This document shows, piece by piece, positions 1-8,061 of a stretch of DNA of 26,303 bases. The stretch comes from Bacteroidales bacterium (lineage in GTDB: Bacteria; Bacteroidota; Bacteroidia; Bacteroidales; Muribaculaceae), in assembly GCA_004552725.1 (NCBI GenBank), contig SFNM01000020.1:1-26303 (forward strand), in the 5' to 3' direction. Numbering within the stretch: the stretch's first letter is position 1; every line of letters begins with the position of its first letter. Under the pieces are notes generated by a model. That model had not been told where the DNA came from, did no database searches, and saw only the letters and a list, made by a program, of their open reading frames with translations. Both the position numbers and the translations under genes were made by a program.

Positions 1-776
1 TCGTCGATTGCGTAGGTGAGGTTGTCGATCTTATTGGTGTAGAAGTTGTAAGAGATTACGGCGAAAGCACCGGTGGCAATACCGAAGGCGGTGTTGATAA
101 GAGCTTCCGAGATACCGGTCGAGAGTTCGGTGGAGTCAGGAGCACCGGATTGAGCCAAAGCCTGGAAGGATTTGATCATACCCATTACAGTACCGAGAAG
201 ACCTACCAGAGTACCGAGAGTGGTGAGGGTAGCCACGATGGGGAGGTTTTGTTGAAGAGCGGGCATTTCCAATGCGGTAGCTTCTTCAACGGTCTTTTGC
301 AGGTTGGCGATCTTTTGTTCTTTGGTCAGCACGGTGTTGGCGTCCATTTCTTTGTAAGAAACCAGAGCGGCAGCAACTACAGCGGCAACAGAACCTTTTT
401 GTTTAGCGCAAAGTTTTTGAGCGCCTTCGATGTCGTTTTTCACCAAAGCGGCTTTTACGTTGGCTACGAATTGAGCGATCGAGCCGGTGCCTTTAGCAGC
501 GCTGAGGGCGAAGCCACGTTCAAAGGAGATTACGATTACAGTAAGGAACAAGGTTTGAAGAATAGGCACGATGAAACCGCCTTTGTAGATGGTGCCCCAG
601 AGGTCAATGGGGTGACCGTCTTCGAAGTGCATGTCGTTACCGAACCAGAAGATGAACAGAAGAACGCAGATAACTGCGCAAGCGAGGATTACCCACGATG
701 CGTTTTTGATACCGGGGGCGTTGCTTTTTGCTTTGGCTGCTTTAGCAGCTTTTACGGTGGGCTTTTGAGCTTCCAT
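1..776 (-). CDS. exbB: MotA/TolQ/ExbB proton channel family protein (3' end outside window)
   Basis: Inner-membrane proton-channel subunit that, with ExbD- and TonB-type partners, would energise outer-membrane transport. Translating the minus strand from the ATG at 776 gives 258 uninterrupted codons running off the left edge, so the C-terminus is missing. The N-terminus is rich in Lys and Ala (KAAKAAKAK) and is followed by a hydrophobic segment (about residues 27-45), a second one near residues 67-83, and the family's conserved core near residues 179-202 (LPIVATLTTLGTLVGLLGTV), then a final hydrophobic stretch (NTAFGIATGAFAVISYNF). ExbD-type partner genes would be expected beyond the left edge; this cannot be checked here. 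A plus-strand reading frame over 150-782 is only the antisense shadow. The family call is secure; ExbB versus TolQ is a judgement. Confidence 0.9.
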   Translation of the reverse strand, partial: MEAQKPTVKAAKAAKAKSNAPGIKNASWVILACAVICVLLFIFWFGNDMHFEDGHPIDLWGTIYKGGFIVPILQTLFLTVIVISFERGFALSAAKGTGSIAQFVANVKAALVKNDIEGAQKLCAKQKGSVAAVVAAALVSYKEMDANTVLTKEQKIANLQKTVEEATALEMPALQQNLPIVATLTTLGTLVGLLGTVMGMIKSFQALAQSGAPDSTELSTGISEALINTAFGIATGAFAVISYNFYTNKIDNLTYAID

Positions 777-961
777 GATTAATTGTTACTTTTTTGATTG
801 ATTTTATAAGTTTATTGGTTGTTAGTTGTTGACTGATAGACTATTGCAGCAAAAAATAGTGCTTAGTCCAAAAAATAGGGTTAGTTTTTGATAATTCTGT
901 CTGTTTTGTAGTTAATGGTATTGGTTTAGGAGTTTAATTACGCTTTTTTAGAATATCAACG

Positions 962-993
962 CAAATTTAATTGGAATTTTCCAAAATAGCAAA
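962..993 (-). promoter_or_regulatory. Bacteroidetes-type promoter for exbB
   Basis: Read on the minus strand: -33 element TTTG at 993-990, a 20-bp spacer, and -7 element TAAATTTG at 969-962, matching the Bacteroides consensus TTTG-N19-21-TAnnTTTG. Transcription would start near 956, giving a leader of about 180 nt before the ATG at 776. Confidence 0.65.
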
Positions 994-1059
994 GATTTTA
1001 AGTTTTTTTTTGCTCTCTTAGGCCTATTTTTTTATTTTTTCGTGTTTTCTCACGCTTTT

Positions 1060-1092
1060 TTTGGAGATAGATGAGTTTTTTTAGTAACTTTG
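1060..1092 (+). promoter_or_regulatory. Bacteroidetes-type promoter for nadE
   Basis: -33 TTTG at 1060-1063, a 21-bp spacer, and -7 TAACTTTG at 1085-1092. The start site would fall near 1098, about 22 nt before the ATG at 1120. This also rules out the upstream in-frame TTG at 1090, which lies inside the -7 element. Confidence 0.75.
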
Positions 1093-1119
1093 CTTGCTAA
1101 TACTTCAAAGAAATCTACA

Positions 1120-3093
1120 ATGTTTTCAAATCATTCGGAATTTTTACGCGTAGCATCGTGTTCGCCGGCTGTGGCCGTGGCTAATCCGGCGCAAAACAGC
1201 CAAAACATCTTGGACGTTTTGCAACGTGCCCACGCACAAGGTGCCCGGCTGGCCGTGCTGCCCGAATTGTGTGTCACCGGATATACCTGTGCTGATCTCT
1301 TTCACAACTCCACCTTATTAGAAGCATCAGTTCGCGCAGTTGGCGAGATAATTGCCAACTGCCCCGAAGGGATGGCTGCCGTGATTGGAGTGCCGGTTGA
1401 AGCCAACGGCGCTCTGTATAATTGCGCCGCAGTAGTAAGCCGTGGCCAACTACACGGCATCACCGTCAAAACATACCTCCCCACATATAATGAATTCTAC
1501 GAAAAACGGTGGTTTACCGCTGCAAACAGCGCTATGCCTTCCACCGTCAACTATGCCGGACACGCCAACGTGCCCTTCGGTGTAGACATCTTATATAATA
1601 TCGGAGAAGCAGTCCTCGGCATCGAATTGTGCGAAGACGTATGGGCGCCAATACCGCCCAGTTGCCGTTTGACCTTGTCCGGTGCTACCGTCATAGCCAA
1701 CCTTTCGGCCAGCGACGACGTAATCGGCAAATACTCCTATCTGCGCACTTTGCTCAGCCAACAGTCGGCTCGCTGCCTCTGCGGATATGTGTATGCATCA
1801 GCCGGCTTCGGCGAGTCGAGCACGGATTTGGTGTTCGACGGTAAAAACATCATCTGCGAGTGCGGGCGCATCATTGCCGAAGGCGACCGCTACGATGCCG
1901 ACAGCAAACTTATGATAGCCGACATCGATTTCGCAGCCATTGCCCGCGACCGTCGGCACCTTATGACATTTGCCGACTGCGCCGCTCGCGAAGCCACATC
2001 CCCGTTGCGCCGCATCAACGTACTGGTAGACCAACCTTCAACCTCCGACCTTCACGGTCTCAGCAGAGAAATCAATCCCCTACCCTTCGTGCCCGCCGAC
2101 AGCGCCAATTTGGCCGAACGCTGCGAAGAAATCATCCACCTGCAAGCCACCGGCCTACGGAAGCGCCTTCGCGCCACCGGATGCCGCAGCCTGGTAGTCG
2201 GTATCTCCGGCGGTTTAGACTCCACATTAGCGCTCCTGGTGGCAGTGCGTGCTTTCGATCTCGAAGGCCTCGACCGCCGTGGCATTTTAGGCATCACCAT
2301 GCCCGGCTTTGGCACTACCGACCGCACTCACCGCAACGCTTTGGACCTAATGGAAGCACTCGGTGTGTCACAACGCGAAATTTCCATCGCCAAAGCCGTG
2401 CGCCAACATTTCTCCGACATTGGCCACGACGAAGCCGTGCACGATGTGACATACGAAAACTCGCAAGCCCGCGAGCGCACTCAAATACTGATGGACGTAG
2501 CCAATGCCGTTGGAGGCATGGTGCTCGGCACCGGCGACCTCAGCGAGTTGGCCCTCGGTTGGGCCACATACAATGGCGACCACATGTCGATGTACGCCGT
2601 CAATGCCGGCGTTCCCAAAACTTTGGTACGCCACTTAGTGCGCTACTTCGTCAACCTCTTGGGCCAAGGCAAAGCATCCGCAACCTTGCTCGACATCATT
2701 GACACGCCCATCTCACCTGAATTAATACCTGCCGACGCCCAAGGCAACATCACCCAAAAAACAGAGGATCTCGTCGGCCCATACGACTTACACGACTTCT
2801 TCCTTTATTATACGCTCCGATATGGCTACTCGCCGGCACGCATTTTCGCCTTGGCTCAAGCGGCTTTCAAAGGAAAATTCGACCACGATACCATCGCCAA
2901 ATGGTTAAAAATCTTTATCAGAAGATTTTTCTCACAACAATTTAAGCGTTCATGCCTGCCCGACGGGCCTAAAATTGGCAGCGTAACTCTCTCTCCAAGA
3001 GGCGATTGGCGTATGCCAAGCGATGCCCAAAGCATCGAGTGGCAAAAAGAATGTGACAAAATTTGTCAGTTTCTATACAACAAATCCGAATAA
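1120..3093 (+). CDS. nadE: Glutamine-dependent NAD(+) synthetase
   Basis: Last step of NAD synthesis: amidates deamido-NAD using ammonia from glutamine, with ATP. The 657-residue protein has the two-domain architecture of glutamine-hydrolysing enzymes. The N-terminal nitrilase-type glutaminase has its catalytic triad visible: Glu49 (LPELCVTGY), Lys117 (VKTYLPTYNEFYEKRWF) and Cys171 (GIELCEDVWAP). The C-terminal synthetase domain carries the ATP-pyrophosphatase loop SGGLDST at 363-369, followed by GTGDLSELALGW. Length fits the family. The ATG at 1120 is preferred because an in-frame TTG 30 nt upstream lies within the promoter's -7 element. The gene is monocistronic, with its own promoter and hairpins after the stop. 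Confidence 0.96.
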   Translation: MFSNHSEFLRVASCSPAVAVANPAQNSQNILDVLQRAHAQGARLAVLPELCVTGYTCADLFHNSTLLEASVRAVGEIIANCPEGMAAVIGVPVEANGALYNCAAVVSRGQLHGITVKTYLPTYNEFYEKRWFTAANSAMPSTVNYAGHANVPFGVDILYNIGEAVLGIELCEDVWAPIPPSCRLTLSGATVIANLSASDDVIGKYSYLRTLLSQQSARCLCGYVYASAGFGESSTDLVFDGKNIICECGRIIAEGDRYDADSKLMIADIDFAAIARDRRHLMTFADCAAREATSPLRRINVLVDQPSTSDLHGLSREINPLPFVPADSANLAERCEEIIHLQATGLRKRLRATGCRSLVVGISGGLDSTLALLVAVRAFDLEGLDRRGILGITMPGFGTTDRTHRNALDLMEALGVSQREISIAKAVRQHFSDIGHDEAVHDVTYENSQARERTQILMDVANAVGGMVLGTGDLSELALGWATYNGDHMSMYAVNAGVPKTLVRHLVRYFVNLLGQGKASATLLDIIDTPISPELIPADAQGNITQKTEDLVGPYDLHDFFLYYTLRYGYSPARIFALAQAAFKGKFDHDTIAKWLKIFIRRFFSQQFKRSCLPDGPKIGSVTLSPRGDWRMPSDAQSIEWQKECDKICQFLYNKSE

Positions 3094-3108
3094 TTTCCGT
3101 TATATAAG

Positions 3109-3138
3109 CAGTATTCCTTAGCCAAAGAGAGAATACTG
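3109..3138 (+). other. Stem-loop just after nadE
   Basis: Perfect 8-bp inverted repeat CAGTATTC (3109-3116) and GAATACTG (3131-3138) around a 14-nt loop, 16 nt after the nadE stop. No U-tract follows, so it is more likely a 3'-end protecting or processing hairpin than a terminator. Confidence 0.4.
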
Positions 3139-3166
3139 ACAACTTTAACATAATGTGATGAATGGG

Positions 3167-3203
3167 AGAAGGAGTGTTCGTGAGAATGCTCCTTTTCTTC
3201 TTA
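3167..3203 (+). terminator. Rho-independent terminator of nadE
   Basis: A 13-bp stem (3167-3179 with 3184-3196, including three G-U pairs) around the tetraloop GTGA, with a pyrimidine-rich 3' flank TTTTCTTCTT. It lies about 75 nt after the nadE stop and is the best terminator candidate for it. Confidence 0.7.
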
Positions 3204-3234
3204 TTGCGATTGTTTTAGGTGATTCTACAAATAG

Positions 3235-3281
3235 ATATATTGAGGCGGAGGCCGGACAATCCGGTTTCCGCCTCAATATAT
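3235..3281. terminator. Large hairpin between convergent nadE and DUF4293 gene
   Basis: Nearly perfect 22-bp stem: 3235-3256 pairs with 3260-3281 around the triloop CAA, with two G-U pairs on the plus-strand transcript. It begins about 20 nt beyond the stop of the minus-strand gene ending at 3302, so it probably terminates that transcript, and it can fold in either direction. There is no long U-tract on either side, only the A/T-rich base of the stem. Confidence 0.6.
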
Positions 3282-3301
3282 AACTCGTTGTCTAACCCGG
3301 A

Positions 3302-3700
3302 TTAGCGGATGCGGTCGGAGGAGGAGAGGAGATTGCGGTCGGCAATCATGGCGCGACGTGCGCGCATGGTGAGGATGATTGCAGCCACAGGGAGTGCCAA
3401 CCACGAATAGAGAATGGTGGCTTGCAGCGATACGATAGCGCAGGTGGCAGCGGTAGCCATAGTAGCAATTACCAGCACGGTGTTGATGGCAGCCACACGA
3501 ATTTGCTTGCGCAAATCTTTGTAAAGGAAAATATTGATCACAAGCATCAGCATTGTGACTATGCTCACGACAAGGAACGGAAGCGCGTCGCATGCGGTGA
3601 ATGAAACTTCGTCTTTGACGGCGAAGGGCATAAACGTGTATACGGCCATACATACAACGGCCATAAGGAGGAAGAGGGATTGGATGCGTTGGATTACCAT
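3302..3700 (-). CDS. DUF4293 family membrane protein
   Basis: A 132-residue protein opening with MVIQRIQSLFLLMA, the characteristic start of the Bacteroidetes DUF4293 family, whose function is unknown. Four hydrophobic segments are visible at about residues 8-26, 40-60, 68-90 and 95-112, followed by a basic tail (MRARRAMIADRN), so it is an integral inner-membrane protein with no signal peptide or catalytic motif. It starts 24 nt after the TPR gene stop and is probably the last gene of that transcript, ending before the hairpin at 3235-3281. Family recognition rests on the N-terminal motif, length and four-segment topology. Confidence 0.8.
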   Translation of the reverse strand: MVIQRIQSLFLLMAVVCMAVYTFMPFAVKDEVSFTACDALPFLVVSIVTMLMLVINIFLYKDLRKQIRVAAINTVLVIATMATAATCAIVSLQATILYSWLALPVAAIILTMRARRAMIADRNLLSSSDRIR

Positions 3701-3724
3701 AAAATATTGTAGGTTATAGGGTTA

Positions 3725-5905
3725 TTACTCGGAGAAAACGGAGGCGGCTTCGATGATAAGCCGATCGGCTGAAGTATCCACTCCGGCATCGATAAGCCAA
3801 CGGCGGTCGACAGTGAGAGCCGAAGCCAATGCATTGGGAGTGTCGGATTTCAACTCGGCATATTTTCGATACATTTTTATCGCCTCACGACTATGGCCTA
3901 ATGTACGAGCCACGTGCCCGGCATTGAGAAAATCTTCCGGAGCCGGAGTTGATGACAGCAGTTTGGAATATGACGTGTTGGCTTCTTCGAATTTAAGAGT
4001 GAGGAATTGGGCCCAAGCGAGGCCTCGTAGAGCCTCAAGATTATTTTCATCAAGGTAAACAGCCTTGTAGAAGAGTGTTTCGGCCTCGGCAAAGCACTTG
4101 GCTTCGATGGCGGCACCGGCAGTTTCTACTACATTTGCAATAGAGTCGTCCGTCTCGAGCAGGCGTCGGTAGTATTCGAGGGCTTGCGAAGGTTTGGCGG
4201 CACGACGCAGAGCGCGGGCCAATCGCAGCAGGAGCCAATTGCCTGCCCCGCCAAGCATTTCAGCCTCTTGATAGTGCGACACAGCCTCAAGGTATCGGCC
4301 TTGACAGTCGATACAGTAGCCGAGTTTCTGTGCTCGGCGGTCGGAAGGCTGCTCAAGGGCGTCAATGCGTTTGAGCAAGGTTTCGGCCTCGCTCCAATAG
4401 CCGTGTTTGATGCAAAATTCGGCAATAACGTTGAGCGTTTCGACATCATCGAAACCTTGTGCAAGTGTTTCCACTTCGAGCAAGTTGATATTATGTTCGA
4501 AGGGATTAAAGAACTCTATTTTGCGACGGAAAAGGTTGCAAAATCGATAGATATCGCGCACATAACTGTTGGCGATAGACTTGCGCAGATTACTCTTGTC
4601 GGCTTTCTCGAGTTCGGAAAGCATATCTTGTAATTGGCGATTTTCGCCGTCCATAGCCGCTTGAGCGGCATTGCGAGCCTGCGCCGGCATGGAGGCAAAC
4701 GAGAGCATGACGGAGTACTTGTCGCTATCGCAGAGCATCGGCATGCGGCTCAGAGTGTGAGCGATAGTGCCGGAATAGTTGTCGATTTGTGCCACCTCGG
4801 AATAGTCGGGGTCGAAGGGCATAAACCAATTGGCGACTTCATTGAAAAACGGGAAGTGCTTGAGTTTGGCAAACGACATCATATAAATATCACCACCCTC
4901 AGCCTGAATTTCCGACATCTCGCGCAGTTTTTGGTCAATACCATTGCGGCGAAGCATTTCTTCCCATTCAGGATTGCCGCCTTCCATGAGCGACTCCATT
5001 TGGAAGTCGCCTTGCGAGATTTTATCATTCATTTCAGGGGCAAGTTGCGATAGTGCCGGGAAGAGTTCTTTGCTCATTCGCTCGGAAATCTTGGCAGTAT
5101 CGCGAGTACGCATCAACTCCATAGTGATAATCTTGAGGTCGGATTTCCACGTAGGCACGTCCTTTGCTGCAGCAAGTGTCTGAGCGAGTGCACGCGACAT
5201 AGGACGACGGCGGAAGCGGAATATTGCGATGCAGAACGCGATAAGCGCACGGATAGCGATGCGCTCGTCGGTGGTGTTCATATATATCTGAAGCAGGGTG
5301 GCAAGACGCGTCGGGTCGTAAAACTCAAGCGCGCCGAGCAAAATGGCGCCAATGATTGTAGAGGCGGCATTTGACTTCGCTTGAGAGCAGAACTGCTGCA
5401 ATGCAGCAGCATCGGCGGCCGACAGCGGATGCGAGGTCCACACGCGATTGAACAAATCGCGCAATGCGCCTTCGGCAGAGCGCGAGCGCATCGGGTCGGA
5501 GATTGAGTCGAAATCGGACGCAAGACGAGCCACTTCGCTATTGTAGGTATGTGCAATTGAGGCGATGGATCCGGAAGTGCGGTAGCCGATGTTGCGAGCG
5601 GTGATGTAGTAAAGCGAGGGCGCCGGGGTCATCATCGCCCTACGAGCCAGGCGGTCGATAGCCGCGCGAGCCTCAGCGGCTATATCGGCAATGATTTGAG
5701 CGCGTTCGGGGTCGTTGACACCATCGATAAAATATCGCAACACCATCGAGTAATTGTTGTCGAGACGGTCGATAACGGCATCTTCGCTATGGTCGTTGGT
5801 GGTGATGGCGAAAGCGCGAATATCGGCGAATGCTTGAATGAGACATCCGTCGTTGATTTGTTGGGCGATTTGCTGTCGCAGAGATAATATTTCAGAGGAA
5901 TTCAT
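3725..5905 (-). CDS. Large tetratricopeptide-repeat protein, function unknown
   Basis: A 726-residue protein with no signal peptide or membrane segment, so probably cytoplasmic. The N-terminal two-thirds is helical and matches no enzyme family I recognise. Residues about 530-690 form a run of TPR units, with helix pairs such as GRYLEAVSHYQEAEML, KPSQALEYYRRLLE, KCFAEAETLFYKAVYLD and KFEEANTSYSKLL, each with the usual small/aromatic spacing. TPR solenoids scaffold protein-protein contacts; no partner can be read from the sequence. It lies 54 nt downstream of the TetR gene and 24 nt upstream of the DUF4293 gene, and I see no promoter in either gap, so the three may be co-transcribed. Confidence 0.85.
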   Translation of the reverse strand: MNSSEILSLRQQIAQQINDGCLIQAFADIRAFAITTNDHSEDAVIDRLDNNYSMVLRYFIDGVNDPERAQIIADIAAEARAAIDRLARRAMMTPAPSLYYITARNIGYRTSGSIASIAHTYNSEVARLASDFDSISDPMRSRSAEGALRDLFNRVWTSHPLSAADAAALQQFCSQAKSNAASTIIGAILLGALEFYDPTRLATLLQIYMNTTDERIAIRALIAFCIAIFRFRRRPMSRALAQTLAAAKDVPTWKSDLKIITMELMRTRDTAKISERMSKELFPALSQLAPEMNDKISQGDFQMESLMEGGNPEWEEMLRRNGIDQKLREMSEIQAEGGDIYMMSFAKLKHFPFFNEVANWFMPFDPDYSEVAQIDNYSGTIAHTLSRMPMLCDSDKYSVMLSFASMPAQARNAAQAAMDGENRQLQDMLSELEKADKSNLRKSIANSYVRDIYRFCNLFRRKIEFFNPFEHNINLLEVETLAQGFDDVETLNVIAEFCIKHGYWSEAETLLKRIDALEQPSDRRAQKLGYCIDCQGRYLEAVSHYQEAEMLGGAGNWLLLRLARALRRAAKPSQALEYYRRLLETDDSIANVVETAGAAIEAKCFAEAETLFYKAVYLDENNLEALRGLAWAQFLTLKFEEANTSYSKLLSSTPAPEDFLNAGHVARTLGHSREAIKMYRKYAELKSDTPNALASALTVDRRWLIDAGVDTSADRLIIEAASVFSE

Positions 5906-5959
5906 AGCCTTTTGGAGGTTGTAGTTTGCTATTGAGTGGGCAAAAACCGTGCCGAAAGG

Positions 5960-6535
5960 TTATTTCTTGAGCAATATGTCAGTAACGACAAATTCCACGA
6001 ACGCATCGAAGGCTTTGTCGCGCACGATGACATTATATTCTGTTCGCAACGGCGGTATCACCAACGATGAAATACACTGATTGACAAAACCGCTGAGAAT
6101 AGCACACCGCTCGCGGTCGAACACTTCTTCGAGGCATCCTTGCTCGAGAATGTTGCGAAGCATACGGTTCTCTTTTTGCTGCACCAATCGGTTGATGCGC
6201 TCCATCCGTCGGCCGTCGAGTTTAAACCACGATTTAATCGACGACGACGCTTGCAACGTGTTGTTTTCGAGTCGGAAGCGCAGAAATTTGCGAAGTTTGG
6301 TTTCAACATCCATCTTGCTTTCTGCAATTTGACGCAAGGAAGTCACCAAGCGATCGCTCTCGCTTTCGAGCACGGCATTATATATCTCGGCTTTATTACG
6401 GAAATAGGTATAGATAGTTCGGCGCCCCTTGTCGGAGGCGCTGGCGATATCATTCATAGTGGTGTTAGCCACGCCTTTGTGAGCGAACAATTGGCGTGCC
6501 ACTTCAATCAACCGTTCACGAGTTTTCAGTACCAT
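5960..6535 (-). CDS. TetR/AcrR family transcriptional regulator
   Basis: A 191-residue regulator of usual TetR size. The N-terminal DNA-binding domain is clear: RERLIEVARQLFAHKG, then a helix-turn-helix at about residues 26-46 (MNDIASASDKGRRTIYTYF) and the typical FRNKAEIYNAV helix. The C-terminal ligand/dimerisation half (from about residue 60) is diverged, so the ligand cannot be predicted. The ATG at 6535 is chosen over the in-frame ATG at 6565 because the latter lies upstream of and partly inside the -7 element (TATCTTTG, 6562-6555). It sits downstream of nhaA with its own promoter. A CTTTG/CAAAG palindrome over that promoter suggests autorepression. Confidence 0.92.
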   Translation of the reverse strand: MVLKTRERLIEVARQLFAHKGVANTTMNDIASASDKGRRTIYTYFRNKAEIYNAVLESESDRLVTSLRQIAESKMDVETKLRKFLRFRLENNTLQASSSIKSWFKLDGRRMERINRLVQQKENRMLRNILEQGCLEEVFDRERCAILSGFVNQCISSLVIPPLRTEYNVIVRDKAFDAFVEFVVTDILLKK

Positions 6536-6543
6536 ATTATAAC

Positions 6544-6559
6544 CTTTGTGAGTGCAAAG
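6544..6559. promoter_or_regulatory. Candidate TetR-family operator (palindrome)
   Basis: Inverted repeat CTTTG-N6-CAAAG, 16 bp, covering most of the -7 element and the predicted start of the tetR transcript. Size, symmetry and position suit a TetR-type autoregulatory operator. I saw no second copy upstream of nhaA. Partial overlap with the CAAA of the promoter motif means one arm could be coincidental. Confidence 0.4.
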
Positions 6560-6562
6560 ATA
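6555..6562 (-). promoter_or_regulatory. -7 element of the tetR promoter
   Basis: TATCTTTG on the minus strand (6562-6555) matches TAnnTTTG exactly and lies 20 nt before the chosen ATG, the same distance seen for other genes here. The -33 region (near 6583-6586) is only T-rich with no TTTG, so the promoter may be weak or need help. Confidence 0.6.
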
Positions 6563-6587
6563 CAAAATAAAATTGAAAAAGAAAACA

Positions 6588-7985
6588 TTAGTCGTAGATT
6601 TCGTCGTCGGCCGGTGCTTTAGGCAATGCTACTGAAAGCCACAAGAAGGCTAATATACCGGCCAAAAGCGATCCGATGACAATGCCGAGTTTGGCATGGT
6701 TGAGCAGGTCTACGCTATTGAAAGAAAGGGTGGCTATGAAGAGCGACACTGTGAATCCAATACCGCCAAGCATCGAAATGGCGCCCATCATATTCCAATT
6801 GGTAAGAGCCGGCATCGGTGCAATGCGCAACACAATGGCGAGCCAAGAGAACAAGAATATGCCTACGAATTTACCCACAACAAGACCGCAAATCACCGCA
6901 AGCGACACTCCTTGCACTGCCGTGAGCGGGTCGAGGCCGAGCAAAAGGATGCCGGCATTGGCGAAAGCGAACAACGGGATAATGAGGTAGTTGACCAGCG
7001 GATGCAAAGTATCTTCCAAGTCTTGAAGCGGCGAAATCACTTTGTCCGAAGCGGATTCAATTTGTTTAAGCCAGTTTAGGCGTTCTTTATTAAGAATGGT
7101 ACGCGATGAGCAGTCGTCGTCGGCAGTGCGCAAATGCTTCATTGCGTTGCGCATCATTTGGATGTATTTATCCGGAGCAAACACGGGCTTGGCCGGCACA
7201 CAGAAGGCCACGATAACGCCAGCAATAGTGGGGTGAATACCCGAATTTAAGAATAGATACCACACCACGCCGCCCAGACCGAAGTAGAATGCCTTGCTCT
7301 GGATTTGCATCACACCACCAAGCGCCAATACTACAATCAGCCCCAATGCAATCAACAACAAAGTGACATTAATATGTGTGGTATAGAATGCTGCGATGAC
7401 AATGATGCCACCAAGGTCGTCGACTACTGCCAAGGTGGTGAGAAATATTTTAAGCGACAGCGGCACTCGCTTGCCGAGCATCGAAAGCACGCCCAGCGAG
7501 AAGGCTATGTCAGTAGCCATTGGAATGGCCGAGCCGTGAGCATAGTCTGTGCCTTGACTAAGAAACGAGAAGATGATAACCGGCACAATCATACCGCCAC
7601 AAGCAGCAATAATAGGTAGCAATGCTTGTCGGATTGACGACAGTTCACCAACCAACACCTCACGTTTGATTTCCAAGCCGATAGTAAAGAAGAAAATTGC
7701 CATCAACGCGTCGTTGATAAACTGCAAAAGGTTCATCGGCTCGCCTCCATGACTAAATAGATTGAAGTTGCCGATTTGCAGATGCACTTCTTTGGTCCAG
7801 AACTCAAAATAGTATGAATTGATAGCCGGAATATTGGCAACAATCATAGCAAGGAGGGTGACGATAATCAGGAGATTACCGCCTTGCGCATAGCGCTGTA
7901 TAGTGCGTCTTGCAGCGTAGAACACACGGAAGCCGCGCTGCAATTGCTCATTAGTCGGATTATAGTTCTGTGTCATAGCAGTCAA
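6588..7985 (-). CDS. nhaA: Na+/H+ antiporter NhaA
   Basis: Inner-membrane antiporter exchanging Na+ for H+, for pH and sodium homeostasis. The 465-residue protein has multiple membrane segments and the two diagnostic NhaA motifs: MATDIAFSLGVL with Asp159 (corresponding to E. coli Asp133) and LAVVDDLGGIIVIA with Asp189/Asp190 (Asp163/Asp164, the ion-binding pair). It is longer than the E. coli protein (about 388 residues) because of an N-terminal extension and a polar insertion at about residues 273-325, which contains KHLRTADDDCSSRTILNKER. A second ATG three codons in (7976) is an equally possible start. It follows lepA by 76 nt; I found no clear promoter there, only a small palindrome (ATTAT-GTG-ATAAT, 7988-8000) just before the start. 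Confidence 0.95.
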   Translation of the reverse strand: MTAMTQNYNPTNEQLQRGFRVFYAARRTIQRYAQGGNLLIIVTLLAMIVANIPAINSYYFEFWTKEVHLQIGNFNLFSHGGEPMNLLQFINDALMAIFFFTIGLEIKREVLVGELSSIRQALLPIIAACGGMIVPVIIFSFLSQGTDYAHGSAIPMATDIAFSLGVLSMLGKRVPLSLKIFLTTLAVVDDLGGIIVIAAFYTTHINVTLLLIALGLIVVLALGGVMQIQSKAFYFGLGGVVWYLFLNSGIHPTIAGVIVAFCVPAKPVFAPDKYIQMMRNAMKHLRTADDDCSSRTILNKERLNWLKQIESASDKVISPLQDLEDTLHPLVNYLIIPLFAFANAGILLLGLDPLTAVQGVSLAVICGLVVGKFVGIFLFSWLAIVLRIAPMPALTNWNMMGAISMLGGIGFTVSLFIATLSFNSVDLLNHAKLGIVIGSLLAGILAFLWLSVALPKAPADDEIYD

Positions 7986-8061
7986 TAATTATGTGATAAT
8001 AGAAAAACAAGCGCCCGAAAAAGTTCACGACACTTGTATGGTTTGATTGGTTTAGGCGTCA

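Larger units (their letters stand above)
777..1119. other. Divergent promoter region between exbB and nadE (343 bp, no gene)
   Basis: A/T-rich stretch between two divergently transcribed genes with no convincing reading frame. It holds a minus-strand promoter (962-993) and a plus-strand promoter (1060-1092). The exbB transcript would carry a leader of about 180 nt, far longer than the others in this window. That leader contains two copies of CTATTTTTTG 20 bp apart (near 876 and 857 on the minus strand) and a small inverted repeat (ACTATT/AATAGT, about 839-860). Confidence 0.6.

Noticed and set aside
150..782. Plus-strand reading frame of 210 codons
   Set aside because: It is the antisense shadow of the clear ExbB-type gene on the minus strand, whose translation carries the family core.
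857..879. TATTTTTTG and repeated CTATTTTTTG as a second exbB promoter
   Set aside because: Spacing within the -7 element is one base off and there is no clear -33; kept only as a comment on the leader.
1860..2702. Plus-strand reading frame of 280 codons inside nadE
   Set aside because: The product is an Arg/His/Pro-rich out-of-frame shadow of nadE, which keeps all catalytic motifs in its own frame.
6536..6565. Longer N-terminus for the TetR regulator
   Set aside because: The upstream ATG lies at or before the -7 element, so it would not be transcribed from the recognised promoter.
7988..8000. ATTAT-GTG-ATAAT palindrome before nhaA
   Set aside because: Short and A/T-rich, unlike the tetR palindrome, and easily due to chance; not called an operator.
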